The notes below the pieces were generated by a model. The model saw only the letters and a program-made list of their open reading frames with translations, was not told the DNA's origin and did no database searches. This document shows, one piece after another, positions 4,550 through 12,823 of a stretch of DNA of 24,671 nucleotides; within the stretch, counting starts at the first letter, position 1, and every line of letters starts with the position of its first letter. The position numbers and the translations under genes are program-made. Origin of the DNA: a virus. Location of the stretch: the IMG/VR virus record IMGVR_UViG_3300030098_001573, positions 1-24,671 of that record. One strand, 5' to 3'.

Positions 4550-5044
4550 ATGGAAAGACGCATACCCGAATCATTTGATCTGACTGTTAACCAGCGTAAG
4601 TTTCTCGAAGCTCTTTCGATAATCGGAACTATCTCTGGTGCAGCAAAGGCTGCTGGTGTCACAGACCGGCAGCATTACCGTTGGATTAAAGAAGAAAGCG
4701 ATTACCCACAGGCTTTCAGAGAAGCACGGGTACGCGCTGCCGATGAAATACTAGAAACATGTAGAGAGGTAGGCATACGGGACAGGAATGTCCCTATGCT
4801 TATCCATCTTTCTAGGGGCTACTTCCCAGAAATGTTTGGTACTAATCGGCACGAATTCTCTGGCCCCGCAGGTGGGGCAATAGAGATGTCGAACACTTCT
4901 AAGAAAACAACAGATCAACTTATGGAGCGGCTGCGTGACCTCCAACAAAAACACACAACAACTGCATCCCTTGGTGACACCTCCATTTGTGAACTGTCCG
5001 CTGACGGGGTGGCCGATACCGAAGGAAGCGAGAGCGAACTGTGA
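4550..5044 (+). CDS. terS: Terminase small subunit
   Basis: A 164-residue protein. Residues about 14-50 (NQRKFLEALSIIGTISGAAK, then AAGVTDRQHYRWIKE) form the N-terminal helix-turn-helix typical of small terminases. It is followed by a helical segment (YPQAFREARVRAADEIL) for oligomerisation and a polar, probably flexible C-terminus. The small subunit recognises phage DNA and hands it to the large subunit, which lies directly downstream. The start is ATG 4550 after GTTAGGC, a weak ribosome binding site; the nearest upstream gene ends at 4542. The last 110 bases overlap the large subunit in another frame. Family membership is clear from motif and context, while its DNA site is unknown. Confidence 0.8.
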   Translation: MERRIPESFDLTVNQRKFLEALSIIGTISGAAKAAGVTDRQHYRWIKEESDYPQAFREARVRAADEILETCREVGIRDRNVPMLIHLSRGYFPEMFGTNRHEFSGPAGGAIEMSNTSKKTTDQLMERLRDLQQKHTTTASLGDTSICELSADGVADTEGSESEL

Positions 5045-6770
5045 ATCGCGCCAGTGGTTGTTGGAGGCGACAGCGACCAAAGAGGAAGAGCGTAATCGTG
5101 TCTGGGAGACCTGCTCGGAGTCCCCGATATTCTGGCTTAACTACTTCGGGTGGACCTACAACGTCAAGTCCGTGGACGAGACGGGGCGAGAAATACCCGC
5201 CGAGCAACAACATGTGCCGTTCATAACGTGGGCGGTACAGGACTCTGCCTTAGTCACACTCATGGAGTGTATAGACGATGGTAGGGACTCGATCATTGAC
5301 AAGTCAAGAGATATGGGAGCGTCATGGCTATGCGTAGCCTTGGCGACTTGGTATTGGATCTTCAGGGATGATTCCCAGATACTTTTGGTTAGCCGTGTAG
5401 AGGATTTGGTTGACCGCAGGGGCGATCCTGACTGCCTGATGTGGAAGATTGATTACATGCTTTCTTCTTTACCTGAATGGATGTTGCCATCCAATATCAA
5501 GGATTTTGAAGTAGGCGGCAGGTACAGAAGGCATTTGCAGTTGGTCAATCCAAAGACGGGATCAACAATATCAGGACAGGCAACTACGGCTCACGTTGGC
5601 CGTGGTGGTCGTAGGACGTTCATCTTGTTTGATGAGATGGCGTCTATGGATCACGCGACGGACGCATGGCGTTCGGCTGCTGACACGACTTCATGTCGCA
5701 TCGGAAACTCTACCCCACTTGGTCCGGGTACTGAGTTTACGCGGCAGAGAAACTTGGGATTGATGCACGATGCTCCAAAGATCATCACGCTGGGGTATTG
5801 GGATCATCCACAGAAGGGGCTTGGGAGAGATTGGCGTGTAGATGAAGACGGGGAAATGACCAGCATCAGCGGTCGCGGCTATTGGTGGACGCCGTGGTTT
5901 GCGGAGCAGGTCAAGAGGCGTTCTGACCCGGCTGACGTTGGCCAGAACATTTTGATTGACCACACCACTTCAGGAGACTTGTTCTTTAACTCTGCTGTAG
6001 TCACTCAGCACTTGAACTCTTACGGCATGGACGCTGTAAGAATGGAACTCATTGATGGGGTCTTCAAGGAAACGAGCGGTGGAAGGTGGTTTGTGTGGGC
6101 AGAATTGACCAATGGCATACCTACACAGTCTTGCAACTATGCAATGTTTGCAGATATTGCTTCAGGCAAGGGGTCAAGCAACTCAGCAATAGCGGTTATG
6201 GACAGAGAATCAGGCACGATAGTAGCGGAATTTGTAGACCCACACACGGGTCCGCACGAACTAGCCCAAGAGGCGTGTATGGCGGGGGCTACTGTATTCG
6301 CGGGCGGAACAGAAGGGGCTTTCCTTGGGTGGGAAGCAAACGGCCCCGGTGAGGCTTGGTATGAGGATATCAGGGCTGAGAACTACACAAATGTTTACTT
6401 CAGAAGGCAGTTAGGCAAGCGAAGCGACAGAAAGACAAGGGATTACGGTTGGCGTTCGGACAGAAAAGGCAAACGGGTTTTGTTATCGGGCTTGAGCAGG
6501 GCAATCATCCGTAACGAAATCAACATTCCTTCTAAGCAGGGTTTGGCAGAGATGCTGGAATACGTCTACTACCCAGACGGAAGCATCGGGCCGGGTCACA
6601 TGCACGATGAAACAACCGGAGCAAGGGAGTCTCACGGTGACAGGGTTATCGCCTATGCGGGTGTGGTTTATATGCGACAAGAGGCACCAAGATTCCTTGA
6701 GGAAAGCGTTAGTTATCCGCCGGGATCAATGGGCGAAATTCTCGGCCATGCCGAAGTCATGGAGGGCTGA
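4935..6770 (+). CDS. terL: Terminase large subunit
   Basis: A 611-residue packaging motor. The ATPase half shows an SRDMGASW segment at about 124-131, the Walker-A-like/adenine region of this terminase group, and Walker B ILFDE at 230-234. The nuclease half has the RNase-H-like acidic residues: FADIASGKG (D407), GWEANGPG (E467) and HGDRVIA (D569). The protein cuts concatemeric DNA and pumps it through the portal. There is no ATG near the start. GTG 4935 is preceded by GGAG at 4924-4927, 7 bases away, and gives a plausible N-terminus inside the small-subunit gene; GTG 4974 or 4989 are alternatives. Its stop is followed by an overlapping start signal for the next gene. Confidence 0.93.
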   Translation: MTSNKNTQQLHPLVTPPFVNCPLTGWPIPKEARANCESRQWLLEATATKEEERNRVWETCSESPIFWLNYFGWTYNVKSVDETGREIPAEQQHVPFITWAVQDSALVTLMECIDDGRDSIIDKSRDMGASWLCVALATWYWIFRDDSQILLVSRVEDLVDRRGDPDCLMWKIDYMLSSLPEWMLPSNIKDFEVGGRYRRHLQLVNPKTGSTISGQATTAHVGRGGRRTFILFDEMASMDHATDAWRSAADTTSCRIGNSTPLGPGTEFTRQRNLGLMHDAPKIITLGYWDHPQKGLGRDWRVDEDGEMTSISGRGYWWTPWFAEQVKRRSDPADVGQNILIDHTTSGDLFFNSAVVTQHLNSYGMDAVRMELIDGVFKETSGGRWFVWAELTNGIPTQSCNYAMFADIASGKGSSNSAIAVMDRESGTIVAEFVDPHTGPHELAQEACMAGATVFAGGTEGAFLGWEANGPGEAWYEDIRAENYTNVYFRRQLGKRSDRKTRDYGWRSDRKGKRVLLSGLSRAIIRNEINIPSKQGLAEMLEYVYYPDGSIGPGHMHDETTGARESHGDRVIAYAGVVYMRQEAPRFLEESVSYPPGSMGEILGHAEVMEG

Positions 6771-6798
6771 TGTGGTTTTTTCTCCGGAAGGGTGGATG

Positions 6799-7122
6799 AT
6801 GTTTGATAAAGAAGAAAACCAAGATTATCTAATCACATCTGGCGAGGTAGACGAAAACAGCAATGTGCCGGGTATGCTAGAGCTTGCAATCGAATATTTC
6901 CAAAAGGAAGACCCCGAGTCTACGGCAATGGGATACCTACAATCGGGGAAAGTTGGCGAAGAACCTTGGGCGGTGATCATGGCCGCAGACCCAGAAGCAC
7001 TTTTAAGACTTGCTATTGAGATATTGCAAGAACATTGCCCAGAGGTTTCAATAACAATGATTGATTCGCCCGACGTAGTAGACGAAGATTTTGACATAGA
7101 AGAACTTCTTGGAGACGATTAA
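6799..7122 (+). CDS. Small acidic hypothetical protein
   Basis: A 107-residue very acidic protein starting MFDKEENQDYLITSG, with helical segments (VPGMLELAIEYFQ and PEALLRLAIEILQEHCP) and an acidic end (DVVDEDFDIEELLGDD). GGAAGGG at 6786-6792 favours ATG 6799, or ATG 6796 three bases earlier. GTG 6772, with GGAGGG at 6761-6766, is an alternative that would add nine residues. The frame stays open upstream, back into the terminase gene, but those extra residues are not needed. It lies between the large terminase and a Gly/Met-rich protein and could be a packaging or portal accessory factor, purely by position. Family not recognised. Confidence 0.65.
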   Translation: MFDKEENQDYLITSGEVDENSNVPGMLELAIEYFQKEDPESTAMGYLQSGKVGEEPWAVIMAADPEALLRLAIEILQEHCPEVSITMIDSPDVVDEDFDIEELLGDD

Positions 7123-7535
7123 TGAATAATCCTTACATGGCAATGGCTGGTGCTGGCGGATTGCCTAACCAAATAAACTTAGGCATGACTGGTGTTTTTG
7201 AAAACGCTCCAATGTTTGGCGGCATGGGCGCAATGGGCAGCCAAATGCAACAGCCTATGTTTGGCGATTCTTCAATGAACAGAAGTCCATTGGGCGGCAT
7301 GGGTCAAGAGCGTTCAGGCGAATACATGCCGATTGAAGGCCAGCCGGGTTACTTCACCAATCCTGATGGGCATCGTTACAAGAAAAAGGGGCCACACTAC
7401 ATACCTGCTGACCCAGTTGGCCCAAACTATTACCAACAACCACGGCCACCTCAAAGACTTCCCGAATGGCTTGAATATTCCAATCCGTTGCACATGGTAA
7501 ACCCATTCCGGCTGTTGCCCGGAATATTGGGTTGA
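7122..7535 (+). CDS. Gly/Met-rich hypothetical structural protein
   Basis: A 137-residue protein. The N-terminal half is low complexity, rich in Gly, Met, Asn and Gln (MFGGMGAMGSQMQQPMFG), and is followed by an ordered-looking segment with GEYMPIEGQPGYFTNPDG and RYKKKGPHYIPADP. The C-terminus is Pro/Tyr-rich and ends WLEYSNPLHMVNPFRLLPG. It is probably a flexible linker or short structural protein near the portal. Its ATG overlaps the TAA of the previous gene, and only 7 bases separate it from the portal gene. No family is recognised; methionine-rich tracts of this kind are rare in virion proteins. Confidence 0.65.
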   Translation: MNNPYMAMAGAGGLPNQINLGMTGVFENAPMFGGMGAMGSQMQQPMFGDSSMNRSPLGGMGQERSGEYMPIEGQPGYFTNPDGHRYKKKGPHYIPADPVGPNYYQQPRPPQRLPEWLEYSNPLHMVNPFRLLPGILG

Positions 7536-7542
7536 TTTAAAT

Positions 7543-9285
7543 ATGCTAAAAGTTACCCCAGACAATCTTTATCTCGAAATCCAGTCCGCCGAAACTCTGC
7601 GTGACACATATCTCGAATCCTTCGAGGATATCGTTGACAGGTTTACGGGGGAGTCGTACCAAGACGGGCACGGGATCTCTATCCCCGAAAACCACGTTTA
7701 CGAGTACCTCAGTCTCACGGTCCCTAAGTTGATCTACGACAACCCGCGTGTGCATGTTTCTACCAGACGGCCTGTAACGCAACGTGGTGTTGCCGAGGCT
7801 ATGGAGCATGGTATCAACAGGTGGATCAGAGATTCAAGGTTTAGAGATGTTCTTGAGCGTGTTGCTTACGACATGCTTATTGCTTACGGGGTAATACTAA
7901 CTTCAGAAGCTCCGCAGCCCGGTTATTCGCCAGCAGATGCAAACGCGCCGCATTGGCCTACTTGCTACAGGATTGCACCGCAGCGGTTCTTCATGGACCC
8001 GATTGCCGGAAGTTTGTCTGACGCTAGGTTTGCTGGACACAAATGGGTTCGTGACAAAGAAGACTTGATCGAAGAGGCTGAAAACGATAATACTTGGAAC
8101 AAAGAAGTAATTGAGTCTTTGTCAGAAAACCACGGTCTTGACGAGTACGGCAGGGGTACCGAAGACGTGCCAGATAGGCACGAAATAGTCGGATACGAAG
8201 TTTGGGTTCCAGAAATTGGTATGCCAAACTACAATAATGAAGAATCTACATTTAACGGAACCATTTACACCATTGGTGTTTCTGGGCCGGGTGAAGATGG
8301 AAAAAAGCGCAGCGATTTCATTAGAGAGCCAAGGAACTTCTATGGCCCTAAGCACGGCCCTTATAGCGTATTTGGTGTCTACAGCGTTCCTGAACGCCCT
8401 TACCCATTATCTCCAATTGTCGCAACGCTCGGACAAATGGATGACCTGAACGCGCATGTTCAGTCCGCAACTTCTTCGGCAGCACAATACAAGCGGCTTG
8501 TGTTTGTGGACGCAAGAAATAAGAAACTGGTTCAAGACATTAAGAGCCAGCCAGATAACTATGTGGTTCCGGTGGAGGGTTTGGCTGGTGACAGTATTGT
8601 GCCTGCGGAATTTGGCGGCATTACCCGACAGCAAATCGAATACATTTCGATGGCTAGAGAACGCCTTGACCGCAACAGTGGAGTGGGCGAAGCGCAGCGT
8701 GGCATTGCTACAGGCGAAGCTACGGCTACAGAAGTTGCAGTTGCTGAGTCAGCCGGTAGTCTCCGGTTTGCTTACATCAAACGTCGGTTTCAAGAGGCGG
8801 CCAGACGCACTATCGAAAACGCCGCTTGGTACATGTATTACGACAATAGAGTAGTGTTCCCGCTTGGACCCAAGGCTGCGGAAGCTCTTGGTATGCAAGA
8901 ACCTTTCTTTGTAGGCGGCATTCCCGAGCAGATTACTGGTGCGAAGTTTACCGATGTAGAGTTGGAAATTGACACCTACTCAATGGAGCGCGCTAACGAA
9001 GTACTCCTTCAACGTAGGGCAATGGAATGCTACAACATGGTAATGCAGTCGGCACAGTTGATGGTCAACACTCCATATGTAGACTGGTCTGCGATGCTGT
9101 CTAAGCTTGGCGATGCTATGAACATACCTGAGCTTGGCGAAATGATTAACCAAGAACAGCTTATGCAAATGATACAGGCCCAGCAGCAGCAGCAGCAGCA
9201 GGAGCAGGCTGTAGCACAAATGCAGGCGCAGGCATCAGCGGCACAGTCAAACGCGCAGGCGCAACAAATGCAGAGGAGTGAATAA
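7543..9285 (+). CDS. Portal (head-tail connector) protein
   Basis: A 580-residue protein between terminase and scaffold. The N-terminal region (DNLYLEIQSAETLRDTYLES and following) and the segment with RYLE-type aromatic residues lead to a central domain. The stretch GVGEAQRGIATGEATATEVA at about residues 384-403 is the conserved 'G...AqRG...tATEV' box of podovirus-type portals and precedes the long helix (KRRFQEAARRTIENA). The C-terminus is a Gln-rich helix with a run of seven CAG codons (9181-9201). The dodecameric portal forms the DNA channel at one vertex of the capsid. The ATG at 7543 has a weak ribosome binding site. Gene order and motif together make this strong. Confidence 0.87.
   Translation: MLKVTPDNLYLEIQSAETLRDTYLESFEDIVDRFTGESYQDGHGISIPENHVYEYLSLTVPKLIYDNPRVHVSTRRPVTQRGVAEAMEHGINRWIRDSRFRDVLERVAYDMLIAYGVILTSEAPQPGYSPADANAPHWPTCYRIAPQRFFMDPIAGSLSDARFAGHKWVRDKEDLIEEAENDNTWNKEVIESLSENHGLDEYGRGTEDVPDRHEIVGYEVWVPEIGMPNYNNEESTFNGTIYTIGVSGPGEDGKKRSDFIREPRNFYGPKHGPYSVFGVYSVPERPYPLSPIVATLGQMDDLNAHVQSATSSAAQYKRLVFVDARNKKLVQDIKSQPDNYVVPVEGLAGDSIVPAEFGGITRQQIEYISMARERLDRNSGVGEAQRGIATGEATATEVAVAESAGSLRFAYIKRRFQEAARRTIENAAWYMYYDNRVVFPLGPKAAEALGMQEPFFVGGIPEQITGAKFTDVELEIDTYSMERANEVLLQRRAMECYNMVMQSAQLMVNTPYVDWSAMLSKLGDAMNIPELGEMINQEQLMQMIQAQQQQQQQEQAVAQMQAQASAAQSNAQAQQMQRSE
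9181..9201 (+). repeat. (CAG)7 run coding polyglutamine
   Basis: Seven perfect CAG codons near the end of the portal gene encode seven glutamines, within a longer Gln/Ala-rich tail. Such runs can change length by slippage without changing frame. The neighbouring residues are also Gln-rich, so this may reflect composition rather than a mobile repeat. Confidence 0.8.
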
Positions 9286-9587
9286 TGCCACTGTACGCAT
9301 TCGTGGACCAAGAAGGTAATGAGCATGAGTTGTTTTACAACTCGTCTGACGCTCCAAGTATTGGAAGCACGGTCGAGGGAGATGGAAAGGTTCTCACTAG
9401 AGTTGCATCATTCATACTCGACACAGCAGGAATTGAAAGAAAGACACACAAATACCCCTATGTGAGCAGAGCGTTGTCTCGCAATCTTGAGGGGGTAGGT
9501 AGTTATGACGGTCAGGGAAGGCCGATCATTAAAAGCCAAAGCCACGAAAGGGACGTGGCTGCAAGACATGGAATGATTAAGGAATAG
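9285..9587 (+). CDS. FmdB-like protein lacking zinc-binding cysteines
   Basis: A 100-residue protein beginning MPLYAFVDQEGNEHELFYNS and continuing to VLTRVAS. The pattern matches the small FmdB zinc-ribbon family, whose members begin 'MP.Yey.C..CghefE...' and have a second CP.CG pair. Here the first pair is replaced by D-Q-E-G and the second by S-T-V-E-G, so no cysteine remains and zinc binding is unlikely. The rest (KTHKYPYVSRALSRNLEGVG) is a phage-specific extension. The gene overlaps the portal stop (TAATG) and lies 2 bases before the scaffold gene. Its place in the head operon suggests an assembly role, but that is inference. Confidence 0.65.
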   Translation: MPLYAFVDQEGNEHELFYNSSDAPSIGSTVEGDGKVLTRVASFILDTAGIERKTHKYPYVSRALSRNLEGVGSYDGQGRPIIKSQSHERDVAARHGMIKE

Positions 9588-9589
9588 AT

Positions 9590-10615
9590 ATGAGCGAAGA
9601 AATCACTGACATTCAGCAAGAAACTAACCCCGTAGAAGAGTCTGCGGCTAACCCGATCTCAGAGCGTGTCACTGTTGACAACGAGATGAGTGACGATGCC
9701 ATGCTAGATAAAATTATGGGAAGTTCGGAGCCTGAAGGCAGTGTTGCAGAGGCCGAAGTAGAAAGCGTACAGCTTGAAACGGAGGTTGCGGCTGACACAG
9801 AAGTTGCGACGGACGCTGTAACACCCAGCGAACCCGGCGAAGACTATCACCGTGCTATGGCCGCGCTACAACGTGACGGTACACCAAGAGATGTGCTGGA
9901 CTACATGTATGAGCAAGATCCTGACAGCTTTGTAAGCTGGGGACTTAAGCGTGAAAAGGTTCAAAGAGACGGCGACAAGTTTGGAGATGAATACTCTAAG
10001 TTGAAGTCACGACTTGAGCAACTTGAAGCAGGTGGAGAACAACCCACTGCGGACAGCACGCAAGAGCAACCCCCGGAACAGGCTGTAGCAGATCCCGCAA
10101 GAACACCTGTAGCCAACCAAACTTTTGAAAAGACTAAGGCTGACATGTCAGAAATCTTCGGCGAAGAAGCCGCAGAAGTTTTGATGCAGCCAATAGCTCA
10201 ACTGTCGCAATCTCTTGCTGCGGCAATTCAACAGATTCAGACGCTAACAGGCCATGCTGAAGCTAGAGAATTGTCGGTAGCAAAAGAATCCCTGCGGGAA
10301 CGGTTTCCGCAGTTGGATGCCGAGGATGCGTATCAGTCAGTCGTTGACCGCATGAAAACGCTTTACAAAAGCGGCGATTACGACAACATCAGATCACTGA
10401 TGACTGATGCGGCAAGAATTGTGTTTGCTGACGAAGCACCGCCTAGAGACACTGCGGCTGAAAATAAAGCCAAGTCTTTGGGTCAGCCTACTGTTGCTAC
10501 CAAGACTAAGACTGCAACAAAGACGTTTACGCACGAAGATCGTGAAGACGCGGCTTTGGACGCAATCTTTGATGGCGATGGCTTGGATGGTGCTAAGAAG
10601 GCTTACACTATTTAA
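9590..10615 (+). CDS. Putative capsid scaffolding protein
   Basis: A 341-residue protein with a very acidic N-terminus (residues 1-85, rich in E, D, T and S), a helical Gln/Glu-rich middle, and a tail of a basic Lys/Thr tract (TKTKTATKTFT) and a final acidic segment (DALDAIFDGDGLD-like). It is probably the internal scaffold that directs capsid assembly and is then removed. Size, composition and position directly before the major capsid gene are the usual hallmarks; no sequence family is diagnostic. It starts at ATG 9590, two bases after the FmdB-like gene. The helix at 218-260 could mediate dimerisation. Confidence 0.72.
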   Translation: MSEEITDIQQETNPVEESAANPISERVTVDNEMSDDAMLDKIMGSSEPEGSVAEAEVESVQLETEVAADTEVATDAVTPSEPGEDYHRAMAALQRDGTPRDVLDYMYEQDPDSFVSWGLKREKVQRDGDKFGDEYSKLKSRLEQLEAGGEQPTADSTQEQPPEQAVADPARTPVANQTFEKTKADMSEIFGEEAAEVLMQPIAQLSQSLAAAIQQIQTLTGHAEARELSVAKESLRERFPQLDAEDAYQSVVDRMKTLYKSGDYDNIRSLMTDAARIVFADEAPPRDTAAENKAKSLGQPTVATKTKTATKTFTHEDREDAALDAIFDGDGLDGAKKAYTI

Positions 10616-10637
10616 ACCATGAGAAAGAGGAATAGCT

Positions 10638-11816
10638 ATGGGAACTGCCCTTGCTAATTTTAACGACTTCATGGCTGCCACCGGCCCTCGCTACCTGACC
10701 TCTGCTGAAGATGTCATTAACGAGGCCGTAAAGAATACCTATGTTCTCTCACGATTCCTTCGTGGGCGTGGAATGGACAAGGTTATTCAGGGCGGCAAAA
10801 CGATTAACGATGTAGTCCTTCTGGATGAATCATCGACTTACAACCACTATCAGCCTAACGACACGTTTAGCTGGACTAACCCACAAGTCGTAGACACTCT
10901 TGAGATTGACTGGAAGTTCTCCGTCGATCACATGAGTTGGACCGATCAGGAAGTCGAGCTTAACATGGGCGAAGGTCTCTCCCGTGATGCTCAAAAGGGT
11001 GTCTACAAGAAGCTCAAGCGTATCAAAGAGATGCGTCTCTGGACTTCGATGCTCAACGGCATGGAAGACGATCTTTGGAAGGCTCCTAACGAAGCAGGAA
11101 TGGAAACCAATACGGGCAAGCTTCCGTACTCCATCCCAACCTTCATTCAGGAAAACGATGGTGGCCTCCCAGCCGGATTCTCAGGCACAGACCTTCAGGG
11201 TCTTGGCGTAGCTGCTAACAGCAACTACCAGAATCAGGTTTCAACTTACGACGCGAATGACCCTGACGGAATCATCGGCGGCGGTACTGGAAGCAGCGAT
11301 TCGCTGGTTGCAGCCTTCGACGAGATGTTCCTGAAGTGTCAGTTCATCCCACCGGCAACGAAGCAAGAATACTTCGAGAGCGACATGCTCAGTCGGCAGA
11401 TGATCTTCGCCAGTCGTGCTGGTGTCAATCAGTACAAGCGCGCTCTCCGAGCAAGCAATGACTCACTGATCTCGGCACAGGACCCTGCATACAACAACCC
11501 ACAGTATAGCGGCATCGACGTTATCTACTGTGCGGCACTGGACACTGCTGCTATCTACAGCAACAACTACGGTAGCGGTAGCCACACTGGGTTCCATGCA
11601 GAAGACAGCGCATCTGCTGCCTTTACTGGTTCACGTTACTACTGGGTGAATGCTAACTACATGACCCCTGTTTATCACTCCCGTCGCTACTTCGAGAAGC
11701 ACGATCCAATGAGGCACCCCAACCAGCCATTCACAAGCGTTCAGCCTGTCGATTGCTGGTGGAACCTCTTCTGCAACTCGCGTAAGCGTCAGGGTATCGT
11801 CCGTCCATCTGCTTGA
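10638..11816 (+). CDS. Major capsid protein
   Basis: A 392-residue protein directly after the scaffold, with a good AGAGGAAT ribosome binding site before ATG 10638. Its size and composition (Trp/Tyr-rich, with segments such as GKTINDVVLLDESSTYNHYQ and SYPSGTDL-like loops) fit an HK97-fold capsid protein of a short-tailed phage. I recognise no single catalytic motif, so the call rests mainly on gene order and length. It should form the icosahedral head shell and be the most abundant late protein. Codon use favours C-ending codons more than the neighbours, as expected for a highly expressed gene. Confidence 0.83.
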   Translation: MGTALANFNDFMAATGPRYLTSAEDVINEAVKNTYVLSRFLRGRGMDKVIQGGKTINDVVLLDESSTYNHYQPNDTFSWTNPQVVDTLEIDWKFSVDHMSWTDQEVELNMGEGLSRDAQKGVYKKLKRIKEMRLWTSMLNGMEDDLWKAPNEAGMETNTGKLPYSIPTFIQENDGGLPAGFSGTDLQGLGVAANSNYQNQVSTYDANDPDGIIGGGTGSSDSLVAAFDEMFLKCQFIPPATKQEYFESDMLSRQMIFASRAGVNQYKRALRASNDSLISAQDPAYNNPQYSGIDVIYCAALDTAAIYSNNYGSGSHTGFHAEDSASAAFTGSRYYWVNANYMTPVYHSRRYFEKHDPMRHPNQPFTSVQPVDCWWNLFCNSRKRQGIVRPSA

Positions 11817-11858
11817 TAAGACGGTTTCTATAACACTCTTTGACTGAGGAGAAATACG

Positions 11859-12353
11859 ATGTCAACTGGAGTACCTATTGGCGGACCTTTGGGACTGGAA
11901 ATTCCAGTAGTAGAGTTCCGTGCAATCAACCGAACAGATGCTACTTTGACGGTTGGTGATGTTTTGATGATTGATATGGGTGGAACGGCAGGCGAAGTTT
12001 CTGGAACAGACAACACTGTTGCAGGCGCATCAGATGCCGGGCTTTCTAATGTTGTTGCACCTACAGACAATCTTGCTGTAGGCGTTGGAATCCTGTGTGT
12101 TGCTCTTGAGGCTACTACAGACAACTCAACAGGACGATTCCTTTTGCAAGGAAGAACAACTGCAAAAACGAGCGAAGCAATTAACAATCTTGGTGCTGCT
12201 CTTACTGTAGACAACAGTTCTACGGCTTTGAGTGACACTGGTGGTGTTAATCAGGGGTTCTTTGCCTACGCTCTTGAGGAAACTTCTGGTGCTGGAACAG
12301 CTCAGGTTCTCTTCAACGGTTTTGGTTGGGGCAATCAGGCTTCGTCTGACTGA
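11859..12353 (+). CDS. Probable capsid decoration/stabilising protein
   Basis: A 164-residue protein rich in Gly, Thr, Val and Ala, with a beta-strand pattern (VEFRAINRTDATLTVGDVLM, and later FLLQGRTTAKTSEAINNLG). This is the composition of decoration proteins that sit on the outer capsid surface. The position immediately after the major capsid gene supports that role. A strong AGGAGA ribosome binding site stands before ATG 11859, matching high-level expression. A strong RNA hairpin follows 20 bp after the stop. No family motif is diagnostic; a minor head protein is an alternative. Confidence 0.65.
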   Translation: MSTGVPIGGPLGLEIPVVEFRAINRTDATLTVGDVLMIDMGGTAGEVSGTDNTVAGASDAGLSNVVAPTDNLAVGVGILCVALEATTDNSTGRFLLQGRTTAKTSEAINNLGAALTVDNSSTALSDTGGVNQGFFAYALEETSGAGTAQVLFNGFGWGNQASSD

Positions 12354-12372
12354 TCCTAACGGATTGATTCGC

Positions 12373-12402
12373 GTCATCTGTCCCCTTCGGGGGGCAGATG
12401 GC
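12373..12402 (+). terminator. Strong hairpin with UUCG loop after capsid genes
   Basis: The stem CATCTGTCCCC / GGGGGCAGATG closes a TTCG loop flanked by C and G, the very stable cUUCGg tetraloop. It has 11 pairs including one G-T, plus two outer pairs. It stands 20 bp after the decoration-type gene. No T-run follows (GCATTCTC), so it may stabilise or process the mRNA 3' end, or slow polymerase, rather than stop it fully. Confidence 0.6.
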
Positions 12403-12461
12403 ATTCTCTAGCGTAGCGAGTGGGTCTACGCAAACTTTACCTACAGGCAGGAGAAAATAAA

Positions 12462-12809
12462 ATGCCTAGTCCTTTCCAAACGCGAGTAATCGCAACACAA
12501 CAGGCTGGTGGCCCTCCCGGCATTAACAATGAAACCTTGGCTGCAAACAAAACGCTTGTTGACAGTGATGTCAAGCATCAGCGTCTTGACGCTGGCGGCA
12601 GTGCAAGAGATGTTATTCTTCCAGCGGAAGAAGGCTCTACTGGCCGCGAGTTCTGGATTTGGAACGCATCTGATGCTGCTGAAAATCTAGTTGTTAAAGA
12701 CGATGCTGGCTCGACAATCGGTACTCTTAATCAGAACGAGATGGGTTGTTTCGTATGCACAGGCTCGGCTTGGCTTGTATGCAACATCATCACTGGCGCA
12801 ATTTCCTAA
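12462..12809 (+). CDS. Small structural hypothetical protein between two hairpins
   Basis: A 115-residue protein starting MPSPFQTRVIATQQAGGPPG, with Val/Asp/Thr-rich segments (KHQRLDAGGSARDVILPAEE, and GREFWIWNASDAAENLVVKD). Its end is beta-like with FVCTGSAWLVCNIITG. It looks like a small beta-rich virion protein, such as a head fibre or second decoration protein, but no family is recognised. CAGGAGA precedes ATG 12462 at a good distance; a longer frame from GTG or ATG near 12420 would run through the spacer and lacks such a site. The gene is bracketed by strong hairpins at 12373-12402 and 12824-12852, so it may form its own expression unit. Confidence 0.65.
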   Translation: MPSPFQTRVIATQQAGGPPGINNETLAANKTLVDSDVKHQRLDAGGSARDVILPAEEGSTGREFWIWNASDAAENLVVKDDAGSTIGTLNQNEMGCFVCTGSAWLVCNIITGAIS

Positions 12810-12823
12810 TAAACCTTAGCTGC

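Noticed and set aside
6607-6798. Extension of the small acidic gene upstream into the large terminase gene
   Set aside because: Upstream residues overlap conserved terminase residues in another frame; good start signals exist at 6799 and 6772.
6770-6799. Nine-codon frame starting at the ATG that overlaps the terminase stop
   Set aside because: Too short to support; the TGATG overlap may help re-initiation at the following start but no product can be argued.
8456-8854. 132-residue + frame inside the portal gene
   Set aside because: Out-of-frame shadow of a strongly supported portal gene, with no start site.
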